In this document: positions 9,118 through 17,601 of the stretch, one piece after another
Layout of the letters: every line of letters starts with the position of its first letter
How positions within the stretch are numbered: position 1 is the first letter of the stretch
Notes under the pieces: model-generated
Told to the model about the DNA's origin: nothing
Databases searched by the model: none
What the model saw: the letters and a program-made list of their open reading frames with translations, nothing else
DNA from: Helicobacter pylori
GTDB lineage: Bacteria > Campylobacterota > Campylobacteria > Campylobacterales > Helicobacteraceae
Reading direction: 5' to 3'
Assembly (NCBI RefSeq): GCF_009689985.1
Contig: NZ_QBAW01000001.1
Coordinates: 310,001 to 374,000 of the forward strand
Length of the DNA: 64,000 bases
Made by a program: the position numbers and the translations under genes

Positions 9118-10773
9118 GTGCTAGAATTTCATCAGATTTATGACCCTTTGGGTAATATTTGGTTGAGCGCTCTTGTGGCCTTATTACCGATTTTATTGTT
9201 TTTCTTATCTTTAATGGTTTTTAAACTCAAAGGTTATGCGGCGGCCTTTTTGAGCGTGGCTTTATCAGCCATTATTGCGGTTTTGGTGTATAAAATGCCT
9301 GTTAGCATGGTGGGTTCAAGCTTTCTTTATGGCTTTCTCTATGGCTTATGGCCGATCGCTTGGATCATTATTGCGGCGATTTTTTTATACAAACTCAGCG
9401 TTAAATCCGGCTATTTTGAAATTTTAAAAGAAAGCGTTCAGTCCATCACTTTAGATCACCGGATTTTAGTGATTTTGATTGGCTTTTGTTTTGGCTCGTT
9501 TTTAGAAGGAGCGATCGGTTTTGGAGGGCCTATTGCCATTACAGCAGCGATTTTAGTGGGTTTAGGGTTAAGCCCCTTATATTCTGCCGGATTGTGCCTA
9601 ATCGCTAACACCGCTCCTGTAGCCTTCGGCGCGGTGGGTATCCCTATAAGTGCCATGGCGAGCGCGGTAGGGGTGCCAGCGATTTTGATTTCAGCCATGA
9701 CGGGTAAAATCCTCTTTTTTGTGAGCTTGTTCGTGCCGTTTTTCATTGTGTTTTTAATGGATGGCTTTAAGGGGATTAAAGAAACTTTTCCGGCCGTTTT
9801 TATCGCGGCTTTTTCTTTCGCTGGCACGCAATTTTTAAGCTCTAATTATTTAGGGCCAGAATTGCCCGGCATTATTTCAGCCCTTGTTTCACTCGTTGCA
9901 ACAGCGCTCTTTTTGAAATTTTGGCAGCCTAAAGCGATTTTTAGAAGCGATGGCAAAGCGGCTTCATTCACTAAGAGTAACCATCATATCTGTAAGATCT
10001 ATGTCGCTTGGTCTCCCTTTGTGATTCTGGTTTTAGTGATTGTTTTATGGATACAGCCTTTTTTTAAGGCTTTATTTGAAAAAGATGGCTTGTTAGCTTT
10101 TTCTAATTTTTATTTTGAATTCAATAACATCAGTAACCACATCTTTAAAAGCCCGCCTTTTGTAGAAGCTAATCAAAGCGTGAGTTTTCCGGTGGTGTTT
10201 AAATTTTCTTTAATCAACACAGTTGGCACTTCCATTTTTTTAGCCGCTCTCATTAGCATGCTCGTTTTAAGGGTGCGAGTGAGCGATGCAGTGAGCGTTT
10301 TTGGCGAGACTTTAAAAGAAATGCGCTACCCCATTCTCACTATTGGTTTAGTTTTAAGCTTTGCCTATGTGTCTAATTACAGCGGGATTTCTTCCACTCT
10401 AGCCTTAGCGCTCACCCATACGGGATTAGCTTTTACTTTTTTCTCGCCCTTGATCGGGTGGGTGGGCGTGTTTTTAACCGGGAGCGATACGAGTTCTAAT
10501 CTTTTATTTGGCTCTTTACAGCAACTCACCGCCCAACGATTGCACCTCCCTGAGATTTTAACCCTAACGGCTAATACCGTGGGTGGCACTTTAGGCAAGA
10601 TGATAAGCCCTCAAAGCATCGCTATCGCTTGTGCGGCAGTGGGATTAGCCGGGAAAGAGAGCGATTTATTCAAATTCACGGTCAAATACTCCCTTATTTT
10701 TGTAGCGATCATGGGAGTCGTGATCAGCGCGATTGCGTATTTGATCCCTGAAGTGGTGCCTGCGATAAAGTAG
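9118..10773 (+). CDS. lctP: L-lactate permease, second copy
   Basis: Paralogue of the preceding gene, 551 residues, same topology and motifs (GFCFGSFLEGAIGFGGPIAI; GSDTSSNLLFGSLQQL). It starts at GTG 9118 after AAAAAGGGATTTTTTA. A 56-base block encoding the signature is identical in both copies (start of the block near 7761 and 9465), so the pair looks like a tandem duplication kept similar by recombination. The gene converges on mutY with only 23 bases between, without an obvious terminator. Corresponds to HP0141. Confidence 0.95.
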   Translation: MLEFHQIYDPLGNIWLSALVALLPILLFFLSLMVFKLKGYAAAFLSVALSAIIAVLVYKMPVSMVGSSFLYGFLYGLWPIAWIIIAAIFLYKLSVKSGYFEILKESVQSITLDHRILVILIGFCFGSFLEGAIGFGGPIAITAAILVGLGLSPLYSAGLCLIANTAPVAFGAVGIPISAMASAVGVPAILISAMTGKILFFVSLFVPFFIVFLMDGFKGIKETFPAVFIAAFSFAGTQFLSSNYLGPELPGIISALVSLVATALFLKFWQPKAIFRSDGKAASFTKSNHHICKIYVAWSPFVILVLVIVLWIQPFFKALFEKDGLLAFSNFYFEFNNISNHIFKSPPFVEANQSVSFPVVFKFSLINTVGTSIFLAALISMLVLRVRVSDAVSVFGETLKEMRYPILTIGLVLSFAYVSNYSGISSTLALALTHTGLAFTFFSPLIGWVGVFLTGSDTSSNLLFGSLQQLTAQRLHLPEILTLTANTVGGTLGKMISPQSIAIACAAVGLAGKESDLFKFTVKYSLIFVAIMGVVISAIAYLIPEVVPAIK

Positions 10774-10796
10774 AGCCATTTTAGATTTGGCAGGGT

Positions 10797-11783
10797 TTAA
10801 CCCCCAAATAAATTTTTTTGTTTTAAAAAATTCAAAATTTTAAGCGTCATAGAGCTTATGGGTAAGGTTTCTAAGTCTTTAAGGCTATAAAAACGAACGG
10901 GGTTTTTTAAATCTTTTATTGCAGCTGAATAGAGGTTTAAATTGAGCTTGAATTTAGTGTGGCTGTGTTTGATAACGCCTAAAAAGGGGAGTTTGCATTC
11001 TAAATTTTCTTTTAGATTAGGAAAATGGTGCATCCCCAAATAGAGTTTTTGCTCTATTTTTTCTAAAGCGATTTGGTTATTTTGGATCACAACGCCTAAA
11101 TAACGCTCTTCTTGAATGATTTCTTGTTTTTTCTTAAGCGTGTGTTTTTCTAGGTGGTTTTTACCTAAACAATAAGGATTGAAAGGGCAAATCGCGCATT
11201 TGGGTTTAGGGGAGCAGATTAAAGCCCCTAGATCAATTAGGGCTTGGTTATGATTAAAACTCTCATTAAGATTGAGAAAGTCATTCGCCTTAATTTGTAA
11301 GTCTTTAGCGTGGATATTAGGATCCAAACCAAAAAGCCTTAAAAGTACGCGCTTGATATTAGCGTCCACGCATGCGGTTTTTTCTCTAAAGCCAAAACAT
11401 AAAATCGCATTAGCCGTGTATACGCCAATCCCAGGGAGTTTTAACAGGCTTTGATAGTCATTGGGTAGTTGCGAGTGGTGTTCTTTCACGCAAATTTCAG
11501 CACTTTTTTTTAAATTTTTAGCCCTTGAATAATAGCCAAGCCCTCGCCAGAGCAATAAAACCTCTTCTAATGGAGCGTTCGCTAAGTCTTTTAAAGTGGG
11601 GAAAGCTTCTAAAAAAGGGGAATAAAAACGCTCAACCACCGTGCTGATTTGGGTTTGTTGGCTCATCACTTCACTGATATAGACTTCATAAGGGGCGTTA
11701 ATGCCCTTTAAATTCCTAAAAGGTAAATCCTTCCGCCCAAATTCTTCATACCATTTTAAAAGGGCGTTGTGTAAAGTTTCCAG
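10797..11783 (-). CDS. mutY: A/G-specific adenine DNA glycosylase with a CTG at the start position
   Basis: Removes adenine mispaired with 8-oxoguanine. Read from the codon at 11783 the product has 328 residues, the length I recall for HP0142: N-terminus ETLHNALLKWYEEFGRKDLP, catalytic Glu in SEVMSQQTQ (residue 38), helix-hairpin-helix LPGIGVYTANAI, catalytic Asp in CVDANIKRVL, and cluster ligands C-x6-C-x2-C-x5-C. The start-position codon is CTG, directly after the stop of the upstream transporter gene and six bases after AGGTGG. No ATG, GTG or TTG exists between that codon and GTG 11669, and starting there deletes the catalytic Glu. An A8 tract lies within the gene. Confidence 0.85.
   Translation of the reverse strand: METLHNALLKWYEEFGRKDLPFRNLKGINAPYEVYISEVMSQQTQISTVVERFYSPFLEAFPTLKDLANAPLEEVLLLWRGLGYYSRAKNLKKSAEICVKEHHSQLPNDYQSLLKLPGIGVYTANAILCFGFREKTACVDANIKRVLLRLFGLDPNIHAKDLQIKANDFLNLNESFNHNQALIDLGALICSPKPKCAICPFNPYCLGKNHLEKHTLKKKQEIIQEERYLGVVIQNNQIALEKIEQKLYLGMHHFPNLKENLECKLPFLGVIKHSHTKFKLNLNLYSAAIKDLKNPVRFYSLKDLETLPISSMTLKILNFLKQKNLFGG
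11504..11511 (-). repeat. A8 homopolymer inside mutY
   Basis: Eight adenines on the coding strand (TTA AAA AAA AGT) near residue 92 of MutY. The tract is in frame in this sequence. A one-base slip would truncate the enzyme, so this is a possible phase-variable switch. Confidence 0.7.
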
Positions 11784-13232
11784 CTACAACCACCTATAAG
11801 CGATGAGTTTGACCCAAGGCACGCACACGCTTAAAAACACGATCAAATACACCACGCCAAAAATAAACCCCCATTTCCAAAAATCCTTGCTTGAAATATA
11901 CCCACTCCCGTAATAAATGGTGGATGGGCCTGTGCCATAGGGGGTTAAAATCCCCATAATCCCTAAAGAAAGCATTAAAAACAAGCTCAATTCTTGCAAA
12001 TTGACCCCTTGAATGTGTGAACCAATCCCTACAAAAAGCGCAAATAACGCGCTCACATGAGCGGTGATACTAGCAAAAAAATAATGCGACAGATAAAAGA
12101 AGGCTATAATAAACAAGACTGCTATTAACGGATTCAAGTTGGCATGCTCTAAAAAATTTTTAGCCGCATTGCCAATAAAATTTAAAAACCCTACATTTTT
12201 AAGCCCACCAGCCATCGTGAGCAGCGATCCAAGCAATAAAAAAATGTTGAACGCACTCTTGTTTTTGATGATGTCTTCATAGCTTACAATCTTACAAAAC
12301 GCCATTAAAACCATGACAATCAAAGCCGTCGCGCTCGCATGCAAGCCTAAAGATTTGCCAAAAATCCAACCTAATAAAGCCAATAAAGTGAGGCTGAGCA
12401 TTAAAATTTCTTTTAAAGAAAACCTCCCCATGCTTTCTAATTCTTTTTTAGCCCACAAACTCACTTCTTTTGAGCCTTTTAAGGTGGGTTTGCAGGTTTT
12501 ATACGCCAATAAAGGCACAAGCAAGATCAAAAGCACCCCACAAGGCAAGAACGCTAAAAACCACGAAAACCATGAGATTTCATTCACGCCCATTTTGGCA
12601 GCGATTTCCATTGCTAGGGGGTTAGGAGCGAGCGCGGTTAAAAACATGGACGAAGTGATGCAAGTTGAAGCCAAAGCGACCCACATCAAATACGCACCGA
12701 TTTTGTCAGGGTTATTATTGGGAGTAGAACCCATTAAGGGCGGGATAGAAGAAACGATGGGATAGAGTATACCCCCACTTCTAGCGGAATTGCTAGGGAT
12801 AAAGGGGGCTAGACACAATTCGCTCAAACTGATCGCATAGCCTAAACCTAAAGGGGTTTGCCCTAAAAACCTAATCAGTAAAAGAGCGATCCGTTTCCCT
12901 AACAAGCTTTTTTCATACCCTAAACCCAAAATAAAAGCGACAAACACAAGCCACACCGTTTTGTTCGCATACCCGCTCAAACCCCATGAAATGGCCTTAT
13001 TAGTGCTCGCTACCTCACCGCTCGCTCCAATTCTTAACGCCACGCACAACACTAACGCGCTTAATGCTATCAAACCTGCTGGCACCGGCTCTAAAATCAA
13101 CCCTATAATCATGCCCATGAAAATACAAAAATAAAGCCATGCGTTAGGGTTTAGCCCGTCCGGTGCGCCTAAAAAATACAACAGCGTTGCGATAAAAAAA
13201 GGGGCAAGAATGGTGAGAATTTGTTTAATCAT
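11784..13232 (-). CDS. DASS-family di/tricarboxylate (2-oxoglutarate/malate type) transporter
   Basis: A 482-residue inner-membrane carrier with about 12 to 14 hydrophobic segments. It belongs to the divalent anion:sodium symporter family; the SNSARSGGILYPI motif near residue 150 and the C-terminal GIMGILTPYGTGPSTIYYGSGYI motif mark the two substrate-binding hairpins. Substrate is probably a C4 to C6 dicarboxylate; which one cannot be told from the sequence. Its stop codon is immediately followed by the mutY start codon position. Corresponds to HP0143. Confidence 0.9.
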   Translation of the reverse strand: MIKQILTILAPFFIATLLYFLGAPDGLNPNAWLYFCIFMGMIIGLILEPVPAGLIALSALVLCVALRIGASGEVASTNKAISWGLSGYANKTVWLVFVAFILGLGYEKSLLGKRIALLLIRFLGQTPLGLGYAISLSELCLAPFIPSNSARSGGILYPIVSSIPPLMGSTPNNNPDKIGAYLMWVALASTCITSSMFLTALAPNPLAMEIAAKMGVNEISWFSWFLAFLPCGVLLILLVPLLAYKTCKPTLKGSKEVSLWAKKELESMGRFSLKEILMLSLTLLALLGWIFGKSLGLHASATALIVMVLMAFCKIVSYEDIIKNKSAFNIFLLLGSLLTMAGGLKNVGFLNFIGNAAKNFLEHANLNPLIAVLFIIAFFYLSHYFFASITAHVSALFALFVGIGSHIQGVNLQELSLFLMLSLGIMGILTPYGTGPSTIYYGSGYISSKDFWKWGFIFGVVYLIVFLSVCVPWVKLIAYRWL

Positions 13233-13353
13233 GTTTAACCTTTAGCCAAAGATAGTAGCAATTTGGCTTAAAAATGCCATTCAAATGGGATTAAGTTATT
13301 ACAATGTTACAGAAAAAGATTAAAAATTAAGCTTTTTGAAAAAGATAAAATTT

Positions 13354-13359
13354 TATAAT
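13354..13359 (+). promoter_or_regulatory. -10 box for the cco operon
   Basis: TATAAT inside TTTTATAATTG, 42 bases before the ccoN ATG. The 169 bases between the carboxylate transporter and ccoN are AT-rich and hold no gene. Confidence 0.55.
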
Positions 13360-13401
13360 TGTGTTTATCTTTGTTGAATTTACTACAAATAGGAGTATTG
13401 C

Positions 13402-14868
13402 ATGCAAGAAAATGTGCCTTTGAGTTATGATTATTCTATTAGCAAATTGTTTCTTTATGCGATGGTTGGCTTTGGGATAATAGGCATGTTAATAGGGATC
13501 GTGTTAGCTTTTGAATTGTCTTTCCCTAACTTGAATTACATTGCAGGGGAGTATGGCGTTTTTGGCCGCTTGCGCCCCTTACACACGAATGCGGTGATCT
13601 ATGGTTTCACTCTTGGAGGGATTTGGGCGAGTTGGTATTATATCGGTCAGAGGGTGCTTAAAATCACTTATTACCAACACCCCTTTTTGAAAATTGTAGG
13701 GTTATTGCATTTTTGGCTTTGGATTCTTCTTTTAATTCTAGGGGTCATTAGCTTGTTTGCTGGTCTTACTCAATCTAAAGAATACGCTGAATTGATGTGG
13801 CCCTTAGATATTATCGTGGTTGTGGCATGGGTGCTATGGGGGGTTAATATGTTTGGGAGCATGAGCGTTAGGAGGGAAAATACCATTTATGTGTCTTTAT
13901 GGTATTACATCGCTACTTATGTGGGTATAGCGGTGATGTATATCTTCAATAACCTTTCTATCCCCACCTATTTTGTCGCTGATATGGGGAGTGTTTGGCA
14001 TTCTATTTCTATGTATTCAGGCAGTAATGATGCGCTCATTCAATGGTGGTGGGGGCATAATGCGGTCGCTTTTGTCTTTACGAGTGGGGTGATTGGCACG
14101 ATTTATTATTTCTTGCCTAAAGAGAGCGGTCAGCCTATCTTTTCTTACAAACTCACTTTGTTTTCCTTTTGGAGCTTGATGTTTGTTTATATTTGGGCGG
14201 GCGGGCACCATTTGATTTATTCCACCGTGCCTGATTGGGTGCAAACCCTTTCTAGCGTGTTTTCAGTGGTGTTGATCTTGCCTTCGTGGGGGACAGCTAT
14301 TAACATGCTTTTAACGATGCGAGGGCAATGGCACCAGCTCAAAGAAAGCCCTTTGATTAAATTCTTAGTTTTAGCTTCAACTTTCTACATGCTTTCCACT
14401 TTAGAAGGCTCTATTCAAGCCATTAAGAGCGTGAACGCCTTAGCGCATTTTACCGATTGGATCATTGGGCATGTGCATGATGGCGTGCTTGGGTGGGTAG
14501 GCTTCACTTTGATTGCGAGCATGTATCACATGACCCCTAGGCTTTTCAAAAGAGAGATTTATTCAGGCAGGCTTGTGGATTTCCAATTTTGGATCATGAC
14601 TTTAGGGATTGTGCTTTACTTTTCGTCCATGTGGATTGCAGGGATCACGCAAGGGATGATGTGGAGGGATGTGGATCAGTACGGGAATCTCACTTACCAA
14701 TTCATTGACACGGTTAAGGTGCTAATCCCTTACTACAATATTAGAGGCGTTGGGGGTCTTATGTACTTTATTGGATTTATTATTTTTGCCTACAATATTT
14801 TTATGACAATCACGGCAGGCAAAAAATTAGAGCGTGAGCCCAACTACGCCACGCCTATGTCTAGATAG
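13402..14868 (+). CDS. ccoN: cbb3-type cytochrome c oxidase subunit I
   Basis: Catalytic heme-copper subunit, 488 residues, 12 membrane segments. Conserved histidines are visible: RPLHTNAVIYGF near residue 58 (low-spin heme), WWWGHNAVAF near 216 and AGGHHLIYSTVPDW near 262 (CuB), and HVHDGVLGWVG near 358. Reduces oxygen to water and pumps protons; it is the terminal oxidase of this microaerophile. ATG 13402 is eight bases after AGGAG. First gene of ccoNOQP (HP0144). Confidence 0.97.
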   Translation: MQENVPLSYDYSISKLFLYAMVGFGIIGMLIGIVLAFELSFPNLNYIAGEYGVFGRLRPLHTNAVIYGFTLGGIWASWYYIGQRVLKITYYQHPFLKIVGLLHFWLWILLLILGVISLFAGLTQSKEYAELMWPLDIIVVVAWVLWGVNMFGSMSVRRENTIYVSLWYYIATYVGIAVMYIFNNLSIPTYFVADMGSVWHSISMYSGSNDALIQWWWGHNAVAFVFTSGVIGTIYYFLPKESGQPIFSYKLTLFSFWSLMFVYIWAGGHHLIYSTVPDWVQTLSSVFSVVLILPSWGTAINMLLTMRGQWHQLKESPLIKFLVLASTFYMLSTLEGSIQAIKSVNALAHFTDWIIGHVHDGVLGWVGFTLIASMYHMTPRLFKREIYSGRLVDFQFWIMTLGIVLYFSSMWIAGITQGMMWRDVDQYGNLTYQFIDTVKVLIPYYNIRGVGGLMYFIGFIIFAYNIFMTITAGKKLEREPNYATPMSR

Positions 14869-14880
14869 GGGAGGTTGGAA

Positions 14881-15579
14881 ATGTTTAGTTTTTTAGAGAA
14901 AAATCCGTTTTTTTTCACTCTTGCGTTTATTTTTGTGTTTGCGATCGCAGGCTTGGTGGAGATTTTGCCCAACTTCTTTAAATCCGCTCGCCCCATTGAA
15001 GGCTTACGGCCTTATACGGTTTTAGAGACAGCGGGGAGGCAAATTTATATTCAAGAAGGTTGTTATCATTGCCATTCCCAACTCATCCGCCCTTTCCAAG
15101 CTGAGGTGGATCGGTATGGTGCGTATAGTTTGAGCGGGGAATACGCGTATGACAGGCCATTTTTATGGGGATCTAAAAGGATTGGCCCTGATTTGCATAG
15201 GGTGGGGGATTATCGCACAACCGATTGGCATGAAAAGCACATGTTTGATCCCAAAAGCGTTGTGCCGCACAGCATCATGCCCGCCTATAAGCATTTATTC
15301 ATAAAAAAGAGCGATTTTGACACCGCTTATGCAGAAGCTTTGACGCAAAAAAAGGTTTTTGGCGTGCCTTATGACACAGAAAACGGCGTGAAATTAGGGA
15401 GCGTGGAAGAAGCGAAAAAAGCCTATTTAGAAGAAGCTAAAAAAATCACAGCCGATATGAAAGACAAGAGGGTGCTAGACGCCATTCAAAGAGGTGAAGT
15501 GTTAGAAATTGTGGCTTTGATCGCTTATTTGAATAGCTTGGGTAATTCTAGGATCAACGCCAATCAAAATGCTAAATAA
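14881..15579 (+). CDS. ccoO: cbb3-type cytochrome c oxidase subunit II, mono-heme
   Basis: Membrane-anchored cytochrome c of 232 residues. One N-terminal membrane segment is followed by the heme c site CYHCH (in QEGCYHCHSQLIRPF) and by a distal methionine ligand region near HSIMPAYKH. I start it at ATG 14881, six bases after GGGGAGG; the TTG six bases earlier overlaps the spacer. Twelve bases separate it from ccoN. Delivers electrons to CcoN (HP0145). Confidence 0.96.
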   Translation: MFSFLEKNPFFFTLAFIFVFAIAGLVEILPNFFKSARPIEGLRPYTVLETAGRQIYIQEGCYHCHSQLIRPFQAEVDRYGAYSLSGEYAYDRPFLWGSKRIGPDLHRVGDYRTTDWHEKHMFDPKSVVPHSIMPAYKHLFIKKSDFDTAYAEALTQKKVFGVPYDTENGVKLGSVEEAKKAYLEEAKKITADMKDKRVLDAIQRGEVLEIVALIAYLNSLGNSRINANQNAK

Positions 15580-15586
15580 GGGGTGA

Positions 15587-15808
15587 ATGATGGATTTAGA
15601 AAGTTTGAGAGGTTTTGCGTATGCGTTTTTTACCATTCTTTTTACGCTCTTTTTATACGCTTATATTTTTAGCATGTATAGAAAGCAAAAAAAGGGCATC
15701 GTGGATTATGAGCGATACGGATACTTAGCGTTAAATGATGCTTTAGAAGATGAGTTGATTGAACCACACCATAAAAACGCTCATGATAATGGCATAAAGG
15801 AAAGTTGA
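15587..15808 (+). CDS. ccoQ: cbb3 oxidase small subunit CcoQ
   Basis: A 73-residue protein with one membrane segment (FAYAFFTILFTLFLYAYIF) and a charged cytoplasmic tail. It stabilises the oxidase complex. Two in-frame ATGs lie at 15587 and 15590; the ribosome binding site AAGGGGTGA fits either. It lies seven bases after ccoO and one base before ccoP (HP0146). Confidence 0.9.
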   Translation: MMDLESLRGFAYAFFTILFTLFLYAYIFSMYRKQKKGIVDYERYGYLALNDALEDELIEPHHKNAHDNGIKES

Positions 15809-15809
15809 A

Positions 15810-16688
15810 ATGGATTTTTTAAACGACCATATAAATGTTTTTGGCTTGATTGCAGCACTTGTGATTTTAGTTTTAACCATCTATGAATCCAGTTCGCTCA
15901 TTAAAGAAATGCGCGACAGCAAATCTCAAGGTGAGCTCATGGAAAATGGGCATTTGTTTGATGGGATAGGGGAGTTTGCCAATAATGTGCCAGTAGGTTG
16001 GATCGCAAGCTTTATGTGCACGATTGTGTGGGCTTTTTGGTATTTTTTCTTTGGGTATCCGCTGAATAGCTTTTCTCAAATTGGGCAATACAATGAAGAG
16101 GTTAAAGTGCACAACCAAAAATTTGAAGCCAAATGGAAGCATTTGGGTCAAAAGGAATTGGTGGATATGGGTCAAGGCATCTTTTTAGTCCATTGTTCGC
16201 AATGCCATGGCATCACCGCTGAAGGCTTGCATGGGAGCGCTCAAAATCTGGTGCGTTGGGGTAAAGAAGAGGGCATTATGGACACCATTAAGCATGGCTC
16301 TAAGGGCATGGATTATCTCGCTGGGGAAATGCCTGCTATGGAATTGGATGAAAAAGACGCTAAAGCGATTGCAAGCTATGTGATGGCAGAAATTTCTAGC
16401 GTTAAAAAGACCAAAAACCCTCAACTCATTGATAAAGGCAAGGAGCTGTTTGAAAGCATGGGTTGCACAGGCTGTCATGGCAATGATGGTAAGGGCTTGC
16501 AAGAAAACCAAGTGTTTGCAGCCGATTTGACCACTTACGGCACAGAGAATTTTTTGAGAAATATCTTAACGCATGGCAAAAAGGGCAATATAGGGCATAT
16601 GCCATCGTTCAATTATAAAAACTTTAGCGATTTGCAAGTTAAAGCGTTAGCCGAATTTATCCAATCGCTAAAACCCTTAGAAGATTAA
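15810..16688 (+). CDS. ccoP: cbb3-type cytochrome c oxidase subunit III, di-heme
   Basis: A 292-residue membrane-anchored di-heme cytochrome c (FixP type). Two N-terminal hydrophobic segments precede two heme c sites, CSQCH near residue 130 and CTGCH near 222. It takes electrons from soluble cytochrome c and passes them to CcoO. The start lies one base after the ccoQ stop, and it is followed at ten bases by a small companion gene (HP0147). Confidence 0.96.
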   Translation: MDFLNDHINVFGLIAALVILVLTIYESSSLIKEMRDSKSQGELMENGHLFDGIGEFANNVPVGWIASFMCTIVWAFWYFFFGYPLNSFSQIGQYNEEVKVHNQKFEAKWKHLGQKELVDMGQGIFLVHCSQCHGITAEGLHGSAQNLVRWGKEEGIMDTIKHGSKGMDYLAGEMPAMELDEKDAKAIASYVMAEISSVKKTKNPQLIDKGKELFESMGCTGCHGNDGKGLQENQVFAADLTTYGTENFLRNILTHGKKGNIGHMPSFNYKNFSDLQVKALAEFIQSLKPLED

Positions 16689-16698
16689 AGGAAAAGAG

Positions 16699-16905
16699 AT
16701 GAAATTTTTAAACGGATTAGCAGGGAATTTACTGATTGTGGTTATTTTATTGGGTGTGGTCGTTTTTTTTGCACTCAAAGCGATCCATATCCAAAAAGAG
16801 CAAGCCACCAATTATTACCGCTATAAGGATATTAACGCTTTAGAGACAAAAAGCACCCAAAACCGGGCTAATTATGAATTAGTCAATCAAGGGAGTAAAA
16901 AATGA
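16699..16905 (+). CDS. small membrane protein of the cco operon (DUF4006 type)
   Basis: A 68-residue protein with one N-terminal membrane segment (LLIVVILLGVVVFFALKAI) and a polar tail. Proteins of this type sit behind ccoP in Campylobacterota and I assign it to DUF4006 from memory. The operon position suggests a role in assembly or stability of the oxidase; direct evidence is lacking. The stop overlaps the next start (ATGA). Corresponds to HP0148. Confidence 0.7.
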   Translation: MKFLNGLAGNLLIVVILLGVVVFFALKAIHIQKEQATNYYRYKDINALETKSTQNRANYELVNQGSKK

Positions 16906-17009
16906 AATTCACGACTTTAGAAAAAATCTTAGCCTTAATGGTAGTAGCGACCATTTTAATGACGATTGTTATTTCTTTTGTGCCTAACTTGTTTTTGTTT
17001 AGCACATGA
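16902..17009 (+). CDS. 35-residue membrane peptide of the cco operon
   Basis: Very short gene starting at ATG 16902 in the ATGA overlap with the gene before it and ending at TGA 17007-17009, where it overlaps the next ATG by four bases. The product is mostly one membrane helix (ILALMVVATILMTIVISFV). Overlaps at both ends and the ribosome binding site GGGAG upstream argue that it is translated. Small single-helix subunits are common in cbb3 oxidases and their assembly sets. No function is known to me. Confidence 0.65.
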   Translation: MKFTTLEKILALMVVATILMTIVISFVPNLFLFST

Positions 17010-17590
17010 GAATCTTATGGCTTGTAATAGCCTTTGTTTGTTGTTTGGGGGCCGATGATTATGTTTTTAATAATTCTAAGGGGCGTTTGGTAGAAAAAAG
17101 CGTTGCGTTTGTAGAGAGCGTTTCTAAAGAGCTTTATCTTAAAACAGGCGTGCGTTTTGTGATTGATATGACGGATTTTGAAAAAAATCCTATCGCTTTG
17201 GCGGCCAAAAATGAACGCCAAAATTATCAAGAGGGCTTTTTAAAGCAGCTCAAGCCCCCTTTTGTGGTGTTCTTTTTTTACCATGACGCTCAAAAAATAG
17301 AATTAGTGGCTAACCCTAAAGATTTGTTAGACACTGATAAAATCTTTTTTGAAAAAATCGCTCCCTTACTCCCTACAAACGCTAAAGAATACACGCCCCA
17401 AAGGATTTCAGCCATGCTCATTAACGGCTATTCGGTCGCAGTAGATGCTTTAGCGCAAAAATATCGTGTGAATATCACGCAAAATTTTAACGCTCCTAAG
17501 GGAGTAACTTTTGTAAAGGTGGTTATTTATATTTTGTTATTGACGCTTTTAGGCGCGTTTTTGGGGCTTTATTTTTTTAAAAAATCTTAA
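17006..17590 (+). CDS. secreted/membrane-anchored TPM-like protein in the cco operon
   Basis: A 194-residue protein with a signal peptide (ILWLVIAFVCCLGA), a soluble domain and a C-terminal membrane helix (VVIYILLLTLLGAFLGLYF). The central part resembles the TPM fold of YgcG-type proteins (pattern of a RFVIDMTDF strand, then a PPFVVFFFYHDAQKIELVAN strand), but this is a weak match by eye. The start overlaps the preceding stop by four bases. Probably involved in oxidase biogenesis by context only. HP0149. Confidence 0.7.
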   Translation: MRILWLVIAFVCCLGADDYVFNNSKGRLVEKSVAFVESVSKELYLKTGVRFVIDMTDFEKNPIALAAKNERQNYQEGFLKQLKPPFVVFFFYHDAQKIELVANPKDLLDTDKIFFEKIAPLLPTNAKEYTPQRISAMLINGYSVAVDALAQKYRVNITQNFNAPKGVTFVKVVIYILLLTLLGAFLGLYFFKKS

Positions 17591-17601
17591 GAGAGAAATC
17601 A

